This document shows positions 7,474 through 12,440 of a stretch of 12,440 nucleotides of DNA, piece after piece. Source of the DNA: JAQAZP01 sp965531145 (GTDB lineage Bacteria; Acidobacteriota; JAQAZP01); the NCBI GenBank assembly GCA_965531145.1, contig CBESOE010000130.1:1-12440 (forward strand), in the 5' to 3' direction. The position numbers and the translations under genes are program-made. Each line of letters begins with the position of its first letter. The stretch's first letter is position 1. The notes beneath the pieces were generated by a model that saw nothing but the letters and a program-made list of their open reading frames with translations, was not told where the DNA came from and did not search any database.

Positions 7474-8685
7474 TCACTTCCCTGCCGCCGCGCACCGGCG
7501 GGCGGCCAGGCAGAATGTCTGATAAAAATCGAGCCGGCGGCGATAGTGATACAGCACCCACGGCACATCTTCCCGCTCCGCCGTTACCTCGAACCCCCGC
7601 TCGACCAGCATGGCCCGCAGGACCTCCGTCGGCTGCCGCCCTTCGGGTGCCAGGCAGCGGCCGACCCCCGTGGCGGTGTGCAGAAACGGCGTGGAAAGGA
7701 GCAGCACGCCACCGGGCGCCAGCAGACGCTTCTTCTCGTCCAGCAGCTCCGGCGGCTTGTCGATCACATCGATCAGGTTGCAACTGGCACCCACCCGGAA
7801 GGAGCCGTCGGCAAAGGGGAGCGCCTCGCCGCCGGCCAGCACGAACTCGCAATTGCGGCCCTCCAGAGGAATCAGCGGCACCTCCACCCGGTTGTCGCCC
7901 TCAGTGAATACCGGCGCCAGATTTTCATGCGGGCCGGGCCGCCCCCTGAGCAGCGCCCGGGCCCAGACCAGGCTCTCGAAACTGATATCGACCCCCACCG
8001 CCAGGCGGGACCCAACCGCCAGCCGGGCCGTCATCCCGCCCACGCTGCACCCCACGTCCAGGGCCGGCCCCGCGGCTCCACCGGATGGTTCCAGGTCGTT
8101 CATCATGCCCTGAAGGACCTCGTGTGGACCACCGGCATCGGCCATCTCCATGGCCAGCCGTTTCTGGGCCGGACCGAGCAGCTCCAGCCGCTCGAGGCCC
8201 AGATGATGACTGATCAGGTAACTGCTGACGAACTTGGCCACCCGGGTGGACCACCGTCGGTCGTAGAGCTGCCGGGGCGGCAGGTCCCCGCTGCTGGAAG
8301 CCGTATCCCGGAGAAAACCCGTGACCGTGCTCAGTGGTGCACCCATCTCACCGGCAAATCCGAGGAGAAACCAGTAGTTTCCCCTGATCCAGGTTTCCAC
8401 CGCCCGCAACAGCACCGGCACCCCGCAGAGGACCGGATAGCGGGCACCGCACCCGCTACAGCGCAGCACCCCTTCCGCCAGATCATCCGTACACCCGCTG
8501 AAGAAGCGTGGATCAGCGGCCGCAGAGTCCACCTCCAGCGGGGCACGGCAGACACCATTGCCGGTCTGCGCCGGACAGCGAATCAGATTGAGGAGAGAAA
8601 GGTCCACACTGGTCACCCATTTGTCCTGGTTTTGCCGGCCGGCCACCATGTCGACCCGGGAGGGCCGTGCCGGAAAGCGGGGCAT
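7474..8685 (-). CDS. SAM-dependent methyltransferase with N-terminal Trm112-like zinc ribbon
   Basis: This 403-aa protein (from ATG 8685) is predicted to transfer a methyl group from S-adenosylmethionine to an unidentified substrate. Near the N-terminus is a Trm112p/UPF0434-like ribbon: LLNLIRCP, then Cys37/Cys46 and Cys76/Cys79 (CSGC) and GVPVLL. The class I methyltransferase fold follows, with motif I LDVGCSVGG (209-217), VGVDIS (230-235) and ALPFADGSF as in Methyltransf_11 proteins. The start is uncertain. GTG 8703 and ATG 8685 have poor ribosome binding sites, whereas GTG 8616 has AGGA seven bases upstream and would begin right before the zinc ribbon (380 aa). It is followed 9 bp later by the propeller gene and transcribed away from the RiPP-type operon, so it may be a tailoring enzyme or an unrelated neighbour. 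Confidence 0.85.
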   Translation of the reverse strand: MPRFPARPSRVDMVAGRQNQDKWVTSVDLSLLNLIRCPAQTGNGVCRAPLEVDSAAADPRFFSGCTDDLAEGVLRCSGCGARYPVLCGVPVLLRAVETWIRGNYWFLLGFAGEMGAPLSTVTGFLRDTASSSGDLPPRQLYDRRWSTRVAKFVSSYLISHHLGLERLELLGPAQKRLAMEMADAGGPHEVLQGMMNDLEPSGGAAGPALDVGCSVGGMTARLAVGSRLAVGVDISFESLVWARALLRGRPGPHENLAPVFTEGDNRVEVPLIPLEGRNCEFVLAGGEALPFADGSFRVGASCNLIDVIDKPPELLDEKKRLLAPGGVLLLSTPFLHTATGVGRCLAPEGRQPTEVLRAMLVERGFEVTAEREDVPWVLYHYRRRLDFYQTFCLAARRCAAAGK

Positions 8686-8745
8686 GGTAGCAACTTTTAC
8701 CACCGGGGGTCAACGGGCCGCCCACGGCAAAACAGCACTGGATTA

Positions 8746-8774
8746 TTGACAAGACATAAGCCCTTTGCTATATC
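8746..8774 (+). promoter_or_regulatory. Sigma-70 promoter of the HPr-kinase-like/PqqD operon
   Basis: A perfect -35 box TTGACA (8746-8751) is followed by a 17-bp spacer and TATATC (8769-8774). TG at 8766-8767 makes this an extended -10 element. The predicted start is near 8781, about 97 bases before the ATG at 8878. Confidence 0.65.
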
Positions 8775-8821
8775 TATTGCCCTTTCAGAGGGGTTGGAGA
8801 CACAATCGGAAACAGTGAGCG

Positions 8822-8845
8822 GCGGAAGCCGGGGACCGGTTCCGC
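8822..8845 (+). promoter_or_regulatory. Leader stem-loop before the HPr-kinase-like gene
   Basis: GCGGAAGCCGG, loop GGA, CCGGTTCCGC: a ten-base-pair stem with one bulged G (8828) and a three-base loop. It lies inside the ~97-base leader between the promoter and the ATG. No run of T follows, so it is not an intrinsic terminator. It could protect the message or bind a regulator; GC-rich sequence also yields such stems by chance. Confidence 0.4.
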
Positions 8846-8877
8846 TCGCCGCATTCCCCGGGTGCAGGAAACTGATC

Positions 8878-9690
8878 ATGGACAGGTCGATCACCATCAG
8901 CATTGCCGACATTGCCACCCGGTTCGAACTGGATTCGGAACCGCTGGCCACGGCGCTGCTGGACCGTTACGAGAGCTTCATCACCGACGACCAGCCGTTT
9001 TCCACCTTCCGGGTCACCACCTTCGACGCCGAGTCGGAGGAGACCGCCAGGGAGAGCCGCCTCGGCGAGCAGCCGACCCTCACCCTCGAGGGCGACCGGC
9101 TGAACATGAAGCGGAGTGATTTCAGTGCTGCGTTCGGAATCGCCGAAAACCGGGGAACCCTGGAGGTTCACGAGTCGGTCTACTCCTTCGACGCCTTCTA
9201 CCGGGTCTTCTACACCTGGCTGATGCTCAAACGGGGCGGATTCATGCTCCACGCCAGTTCGGTGGTCCACAAGGGCAAGGGCTATATCTTCACCGGCTCG
9301 TCCGGTTCGGGAAAGAGCACGATCAGCGGCCTGTCGGCGGAGACCACTCTGCTCAGCGACGAACTGACCGCCGTGCTCAGGAAAAACGGAGAATACGTCG
9401 TCCACGGCAACCCGTTCTGGGGCGACTTCCAGAAAGGGACGGCCCGGGAGCAGGCCCCGGTTTCCCACCTCTATTTTCTGCGCAAGGCGCGGGAAAACCG
9501 GATCGACCAGATGCCCATGGGCGTCAAGATGAAACAGATTCTGCAAAACGTGCTATTCTTCGGCCGCGGTCTCGAGTTGACCAACGAACTCCTGTCCGTG
9601 TTTACCGATTTCATGACGCAGATCCCGTCGGCGGAATTGCATTTCAGGCCCGACGAGTCTGTATGGAGGTGCATTGAAAATGCTGGATAA
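8878..9690 (+). CDS. HPr-kinase-like P-loop protein of a peptide-modification locus
   Basis: This 270-aa protein resembles the catalytic half of HPr kinase/phosphorylase. The N-terminal ~110 residues have no recognised motif. From ~120 come GFMLHASSVV (conserved His125), Walker A TGSSGSGKST (139-148), LLSDELTAV (159-166, a Walker-B-like Asp) and VHGNPFWGDF (175-184). These are hallmarks of HprK homologues that accompany PqqD-like proteins in RiPP clusters. In lasso-peptide systems such kinases (ThcoK, PadeK) phosphorylate a serine of the precursor; the same role here is inference. The open frame extends far upstream of ATG 8878, but AGGA lies 8 bases before this ATG and the promoter at 8746-8774 sits inside the extension, so I reject longer starts. 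The 3' end overlaps the PqqD-like gene by 11 bases, implying coupled translation. Confidence 0.85.
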   Translation: MDRSITISIADIATRFELDSEPLATALLDRYESFITDDQPFSTFRVTTFDAESEETARESRLGEQPTLTLEGDRLNMKRSDFSAAFGIAENRGTLEVHESVYSFDAFYRVFYTWLMLKRGGFMLHASSVVHKGKGYIFTGSSGSGKSTISGLSAETTLLSDELTAVLRKNGEYVVHGNPFWGDFQKGTAREQAPVSHLYFLRKARENRIDQMPMGVKMKQILQNVLFFGRGLELTNELLSVFTDFMTQIPSAELHFRPDESVWRCIENAG

Positions 9691-9955
9691 GAAAGTGACC
9701 CGTGACGAAAACGTTGCCTGGCGCATCATCGGCGACGAGGCGGTTCTCCTCTCCGCGGAGGACAGTTCGGTCCACTCCCTGGACCCGGTGGGCACCAGGA
9801 TCTGGGAGCTGTGCGACGGCGAAAAAACGGTGAGCGAGATCGTCGACCAGGTGGTCTCGGAGTTCGAGGTGGACCGCGAAACCGCTGAAAAAGACGTGGT
9901 GGAGTTCATCGATGAGCTGATGAAGAAGGAAAAGAGCCTGGTCTCCCTTTCCTGA
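9680..9955 (+). CDS. PqqD-like peptide recognition protein (RRE)
   Basis: This 91-aa protein matches the whole PqqD fold. N-terminal strands (DENVAWRIIGDEAVLL) are followed by the hallmark SLDPVGTRIWELCDGEKTV (about 33-51) and C-terminal helices ending KKEKSLVSL. PqqD-like proteins bind the leader of a precursor peptide and present it to modifying enzymes, here most likely the radical SAM enzyme encoded next and the peptide encoded at 12347. I chose ATG 9680 because GGAGG (9665-9669) lies 10 bases upstream; an in-frame TTG at 9674 would add two residues. The start overlaps the end of the HPr-kinase-like gene, so the two are made together. A single Cys is present, with no extra domain. Confidence 0.92.
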   Translation: MLDKKVTRDENVAWRIIGDEAVLLSAEDSSVHSLDPVGTRIWELCDGEKTVSEIVDQVVSEFEVDRETAEKDVVEFIDELMKKEKSLVSLS

Positions 9956-9973
9956 TCCCACCAGACGGGACGC

Positions 9974-9994
9974 CGTGTCGGATTCGATGACACG
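9974..9994 (+). promoter_or_regulatory. Small stem-loop after the PqqD-like gene
   Basis: CGTGTC (9974-9979) can pair with GACACG (9989-9994) around a 9-base loop. It abuts, sharing one base with, the large palindrome that follows, so the transcript may form either or both. No T-run follows. Confidence 0.35.
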
Positions 9995-10021
9995 CCGGAT
10001 CAGTGCCGGCACTGATCCGGC
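9994..10021. repeat. 28-bp perfect palindrome between PqqD-like and radical SAM genes
   Basis: GCCGGATCAGTGCC (9994-10007) is followed directly by its exact reverse complement (10008-10021) with no spacer. In RNA it would form a very stable hairpin of about 12 pairs; in DNA it could be a dimer binding site. It lies in the 141-bp gap between the two genes. What follows is C/G-rich (CCCCGGCGGCG), not a T-run, so it is not a classical terminator. It may set the ratio of upstream to downstream products or block exonucleases. Confidence 0.8.
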
Positions 10022-10096
10022 CCCGGCGGCGTCCCCGGCCGTGCGCAGTCAGGGGCTTGAAGCCCACCGAATGCTTTTCCCAGGGAGGCCAGCCCA

Positions 10097-11212
10097 ATGC
10101 CCGACAACACGCCCCCCGAGCAGATGTTCCAGCCCTCGGTGGTCGGCAAGATCAGCAGTGTCTCGCACCAGAAGCTGATCCCGTACAGCGTCATCCTCGA
10201 GCTGACCCACCGCTGCAACGAGAAGTGCCTGCACTGTTACCTCGACCACCCGTCAAAGGACAAGGTGAAGCAGGAGCTGACCACTGCCGAGATCTGCGGC
10301 ATTCTCGACCAGTTGGCCGAAGCGGGCACCCTGCATCTCTCGATCACCGGCGGCGAGATCTTTCTCCGCCGCGACATCTGGGAGATCATCGAATACGCCA
10401 GGAGCCTGCATTTCGCCATCAACCTGTTGACCAACGCGACGATGATCGACGAAACCATGGCCGACCGGATCAAGGCCGTGGCCCCGTGGGAGATGGGCAT
10501 CTCGGTTTACGGCGCAACGGCGGAAACCCACGACCGGGTCACCCAGCTCCCCGGATCTTTCAAGAAGACCATCGCCGCGATCATGATGCTCAAGGCGCGG
10601 GGGCTGAAGGTCAACCTCAAATGCACGCTGATGAAGGACAATGTCGAGGAGTTCGACCTGATCAAGACCCTCGGGGACCGGCTTGACGTCAAGTACACCA
10701 TCGACCCGATGATTGCTCCGGGGATCGACGGTTCATCCCGCCCCTGCGGCAACCGGATCAGCGACGAGGACCTGCACCAGATCCTCAGTGACGAGCAGTT
10801 CAACCAGGGGCTGCTCACCTTCGGCACCCGGGAGTACAGTGAGGGCGCCCAGATGACCAGGGAGACCTACATGTGCAAGGCGGGAACGAACTTCCTCAGT
10901 ATCGATCCCTACGGAAACGTGTTTCCCTGCATCCAGTTCCAGATGCGCGCCGGCAACCTGCGCGAAACACGATTCAAGGAGATCTGGGAGGACTCGCCGG
11001 TGCTGAAGAAGATCCGGCAGACCACCATGGCCGACGTGGAAAAATGCAGTGATTGTTCGCTGCTGCCGATCTGTTTCCGCTGCCCGGGGGTGGCCCTGCT
11101 GGAAGACGGTGACGCCTTCGGACCGTCCTCCTTCGCCTGCCGGACCTCCAAGATGCGCCGGCTGGTTCAGGAGAACCGCCCGGCCTCCGATATCGACGAC
11201 ATCGAAACCTGA
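10097..11212 (+). CDS. Radical SAM/SPASM peptide-modifying enzyme
   Basis: This 371-aa enzyme uses S-adenosylmethionine and iron-sulfur clusters for radical chemistry, most likely on the nearby precursor peptide. The radical SAM motif CxxxCxxC is Cys40, Cys44 and Cys47 (THRCNEKCLHCY), followed by the TGGE motif at 84-87. The C-terminal SPASM region has a full set of seven cysteines: 260, 278 (in GNVFPC), 317, 320, 326, 329 and 348, enough for two extra 4Fe-4S clusters. The spacing CX2CX5CX2C differs by one residue from the usual CX2CX5CX3C. ATG 10097 has GGGAGG about 8 bases upstream. SPASM enzymes of this size make peptide crosslinks or epimerise or otherwise modify residues; which reaction occurs cannot be read from the sequence. 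A 141-bp spacer with a large palindrome separates it from the PqqD-like gene. Confidence 0.95.
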   Translation: MPDNTPPEQMFQPSVVGKISSVSHQKLIPYSVILELTHRCNEKCLHCYLDHPSKDKVKQELTTAEICGILDQLAEAGTLHLSITGGEIFLRRDIWEIIEYARSLHFAINLLTNATMIDETMADRIKAVAPWEMGISVYGATAETHDRVTQLPGSFKKTIAAIMMLKARGLKVNLKCTLMKDNVEEFDLIKTLGDRLDVKYTIDPMIAPGIDGSSRPCGNRISDEDLHQILSDEQFNQGLLTFGTREYSEGAQMTRETYMCKAGTNFLSIDPYGNVFPCIQFQMRAGNLRETRFKEIWEDSPVLKKIRQTTMADVEKCSDCSLLPICFRCPGVALLEDGDAFGPSSFACRTSKMRRLVQENRPASDIDDIET

Positions 11213-11227
11213 ACGCCGGCGGCCCCC

Positions 11228-11776
11228 ATGAGCACACCCGGCCCCCAGCACAGAACGATCACACCCGGAATGATCCGCGAGACGCTGGACCGTCACGGAT
11301 CGTTCACCTTCCGCGCTTTTGGCGGAAGCATGATGCCCGTTGTCCGCCACGGGGAAATGATCCGCATCGAACCGTTGGGGGCGGAGCGGGCCCTGGCGGG
11401 AGACATCCTCTTCTTCGCCACTCGGGACGGCCGCTACATCGGCCACCGTTTTCTCGGATGGCGGAGTGGGGCGGAGGGTGAACGGCTGATGCTGACCAGC
11501 GGTGATACCCTGGCCCACCTCGACCCGCCCCACCACCCGGAAATGCTCCTCGGTCGAATTGCCGCCACCAGCCGCAAGGGCCAGGACGTATTCCTGGTCC
11601 GCGGCTTCCGCAGCCGGGTCATGGCCCTCGCCTCGCGCTTCAGCTGCCGCCTGGCCTCCCCCCTGCTCGCCCTGGCGGCACGTCTCCCGGCAGGTTCGAA
11701 CCGTCTGCTGAGGCCGGCGGTCCGCTACCTGTTCTGCGGCCCGGTCTTCGTCCTCGGCGCGCTGCTCAGGAACTGA
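11228..11776 (+). CDS. S24/S26 (signal-peptidase-like) serine peptidase
   Basis: This 182-aa protein has the signal peptidase signature. The nucleophile is Ser34 in GGSMMPVVRHGE (32-43). AGDILFF (57-63) and GHRFLG (72-77) follow, placing His73 where ER/SipW-type enzymes have a catalytic His instead of the bacterial Lys. TSGDTLAHLDPP and LLGRI complete the fold. Unlike true signal peptidase I there is no N-terminal membrane anchor; instead the last ~55 residues are hydrophobic and basic and may attach to the membrane. Homologues of this type are often found beside PqqD-like genes, so removal of the precursor leader is a reasonable inference, but no substrate is proven. The gene starts 15 bases after the radical SAM stop with only a weak ribosome binding site. 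ATG 11270 is an alternative start. Confidence 0.8.
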   Translation: MSTPGPQHRTITPGMIRETLDRHGSFTFRAFGGSMMPVVRHGEMIRIEPLGAERALAGDILFFATRDGRYIGHRFLGWRSGAEGERLMLTSGDTLAHLDPPHHPEMLLGRIAATSRKGQDVFLVRGFRSRVMALASRFSCRLASPLLALAARLPAGSNRLLRPAVRYLFCGPVFVLGALLRN

Positions 11777-12081
11777 ATCCCCGAGCCGGCACCTTTCCTC
11801 CCGGGTACGCATTTTTCACTTCACCTCTCCCCGGGTCGTTGGAACAGCGTCCTCCTCCCCGCCTGTCAGCCGATGAAAATGAACAAACCGACCAAAACGG
11901 CAGCAGATTGCCAAGAGTGATAGTTTTCCGACTGTAGGCAATTGGATTCCGCGATCAGGGCAGGGCCACCGCAGACCACCGGGCAACCAGCCACCGATTG
12001 ACCGGCGGGAGCGGAACTATTCCCTTCCACCATAATGAATTACGGTAGCGCCATTGGGGAGCGGTGTCGGGGTCTTCCGGT

Positions 12082-12097
12082 TGGCACAATTCATGCG
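12082..12097 (+). promoter_or_regulatory. Candidate sigma-54 (-24/-12) promoter upstream of the precursor gene
   Basis: TGGCAC-AATTC-ATGCG has a perfect -24 element and the invariant GG (12083-12084) and GC (12095-12096) exactly 10 bases apart. The -12 element has A instead of the first T of TTGC. Transcription would start near 12108, about 240 bases before the precursor ATG. The window encodes a sigma-54 activator, which makes the match more interesting but does not prove it. Confidence 0.42.
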
Positions 12098-12110
12098 AAC
12101 TTACCCATGC

Positions 12111-12124
12111 GTTGCTTCGGCAAC
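12111..12124 (+). promoter_or_regulatory. UUCG-tetraloop hairpin
   Basis: GTTGC-TTCG-GCAAC forms a five-base-pair stem closed by C-G around a UUCG loop, one of the most stable RNA tetraloops. It lies only a few bases after the start predicted from the sigma-54-like site, so it would cap the 5' end of that transcript. No T-run follows. Confidence 0.45.
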
Positions 12125-12247
12125 AAAGGGTTTCTCAAACGGGTTGAATCAAGTATCAGCATTGACATTGAAAGTTCCGATTGGTTACTGGTTTTCTTTG
12201 CCGCCGCAGGCGGGTCCAGCAACTGTATCTGAGTCAACCGCATGAAC

Positions 12248-12276
12248 TTGACACACCATGGGCCCTATGATATAAA
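12248..12276 (+). promoter_or_regulatory. Strong sigma-70 promoter of the precursor peptide gene
   Basis: A perfect -35 TTGACA (12248-12253), a 17-bp spacer and -10 TATAAA (12271-12276; five of six) with TG at 12268-12269 form an extended -10 promoter close to consensus. The predicted start is near 12283, giving a leader of about 64 bases. TTGCC (12286-12290) and GGCAA (12304-12308) could form a small stem-loop near the 5' end of this RNA. Confidence 0.75.
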
Positions 12277-12332
12277 GAGCGCCAATTGCCTTCCAGGTGT
12301 AATGGCAAACAATACCAAAACTCTTTATATCA
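12268..12332. repeat. 12-bp perfect inverted repeat spanning promoter -10 box and ribosome binding site
   Basis: TGATATAAAGAG (12268-12279) and its exact reverse complement CTCTTTATATCA (12321-12332) are 41 bases apart. The left arm contains the -10 box; the right arm ends at the first base of the AAAGGAGG ribosome binding site. A transcript begun at the -10 box itself would carry only the right arm, whereas one begun upstream (for example near 12108) would carry both and could fold next to the ribosome binding site. As DNA it could be a two-site operator. Confidence 0.7.
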
Positions 12333-12339
12333 AAGGAGG
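12332..12339 (+). promoter_or_regulatory. Perfect ribosome binding site of the precursor gene
   Basis: AAAGGAGG lies 7 bases before ATG 12347. It is the strongest ribosome binding site in the window and fixes the start of the small gene. Confidence 0.85.
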
Positions 12340-12346
12340 TTGTGTA

Positions 12347-12440
12347 ATGAAGAAAGATTACAAGAAGCCGAGGATCGCGACTGAGAAGACTTTCGAGACT
12401 TCCGCACTGGCATGCGGCAAGACCACCGATCCCCCTCCGG
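12347..12440 (+). CDS. RiPP precursor peptide, N-terminal part (cut by right edge)
   Basis: The first 31 codons are present. The peptide begins with a basic stretch and the motif YKKPRI (Tyr5, Pro8, Ile10), which fits the YxxPxI/L leader motif that PqqD-like recognition domains bind in lasso-peptide systems. Then come TEKTFETSALACG (12-24), with Cys23, and KTTDPPP at the edge. Small peptides with a charged start, YxxPxI, an acidic ET-S-AL stretch and a Cys are typical RiPP precursors; the modified core would lie beyond Ala22, partly outside the window. Possible targets in view are Cys23 and Thr/Ser residues. A near-consensus promoter and perfect ribosome binding site suggest high expression, as expected for a precursor. 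It is transcribed in the same direction as the modification genes but from its own promoter. Its length and stop are not visible. Confidence 0.8.
   Translation, partial: MKKDYKKPRIATEKTFETSALACGKTTDPPP

Larger units (their letters stand above)
11777..12346. other. 570-bp intergenic control region before the precursor gene
   Basis: I see no credible gene here. The distal part (about 12030-12346) is clearly richer in A/T than the flanking genes. It holds a sigma-54-like site (12082-12097), a UUCG hairpin (12111-12124), a sigma-70 promoter (12248-12276) and a 12-bp inverted repeat around the precursor leader. The proximal part (11777-12030) has no clear terminator for the operon; two CCCGGG copies (11800-11805, 11830-11835) are not followed by T-runs. 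Short open frames on both strands at 12035-12245 lack ribosome binding sites and recognisable protein features. Confidence 0.6.

Noticed and set aside
7456..8877. Upstream in-frame extension of the HPr-kinase-like gene (to 744 residues)
   Set aside because: It overlaps the methyltransferase on the other strand and contains the operon promoter; the protein similarity begins only after ATG 8878, which has a good ribosome binding site.
10008..10021. GG-N10-GC spacing inside the palindrome, resembling a sigma-54 site
   Set aside because: Beyond the GG and GC the match to TGGCAC and TTGC is poor; the palindrome explains the sequence better.
9975..10178. Possible small gene between PqqD-like and radical SAM genes
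   Set aside because: No ribosome binding site, it crosses the palindrome and overlaps the radical SAM start; the composition looks random.
11800..11835. Two CCCGGG copies after the peptidase gene as a terminator
   Set aside because: The pairing is a six-base palindrome with a 24-base loop and no T-run after it.
12091..12243. 50-residue minus-strand frame in the intergenic region, and two plus-strand frames at 12035-12245
   Set aside because: None has a ribosome binding site or a recognisable motif, and they overlap each other and the predicted control sites.
11936..12291. AGGCAATTGG (11936-11945) and its reverse complement (12282-12291)
   Set aside because: A 10-bp match within about 600 bases can arise by chance and the copies are far apart.

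Overview
The window reads as a high-GC (roughly 60-65% by eye) Gram-negative chromosome segment. The coding style fits a deltaproteobacterium in the broad sense or a neighbouring phylum: many GTG starts, clear Shine-Dalgarno sites, an NtrC-type sigma-54 activator and SPASM radical SAM chemistry. The lineage is a guess; no RNA gene or taxonomic marker is present.

Layout from left to right. (1) 1-2068, minus strand: a multi-pass membrane protein of the sulfatase/phosphotransferase superfamily, cut by the left edge. (2) 2069-2388: divergent control region with palindromes and a good sigma-54 -24/-12 promoter. (3) 2389-6318, plus strand: a two-component pair, a membrane histidine kinase with a PDZ insert followed by a sigma-54-activating response regulator. 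(4) 6325-8685, minus strand: a two-gene operon, a Trm112-fused methyltransferase followed by a membrane-anchored TolB-like beta-propeller. (5) 8746-11776, plus strand: a strong promoter and leader hairpin, then an HPr-kinase-like ATPase, a PqqD-like peptide-binding protein, a radical SAM/SPASM enzyme and a signal-peptidase-like (S24/S26) protein. (6) 11777-12346: a 570-bp control region, less GC-rich in its distal part. (7) 12347 to the right edge: the first 31 codons of a small peptide gene with a perfect ribosome binding site and promoter.

The most interesting part is 8746-12440. It is a ribosomally made, post-translationally modified peptide (RiPP) locus. The small peptide begins with a YxxPxI leader motif of the kind bound by PqqD-like recognition domains in lasso-peptide systems. 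The genes before it encode a recognition protein, a radical SAM modifier, a possible peptide kinase and a possible leader peptidase. The precursor has unusual control: a near-consensus extended sigma-70 promoter, a sigma-54-like site further upstream, and a 12-bp perfect inverted repeat whose arms lie on the -10 box and next to the ribosome binding site. A 28-bp perfect palindrome separates the PqqD gene from the radical SAM gene.

Working model (inference): the PDZ-containing kinase senses an envelope or peptide signal, the sigma-54 activator switches on its own operon and perhaps the precursor, the precursor is bound by the PqqD protein and modified by the radical SAM enzyme and perhaps the HPr-kinase-like protein, and the S24/S26 protein removes the leader. 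The methyltransferase and propeller are divergent neighbours that may or may not belong to the system.
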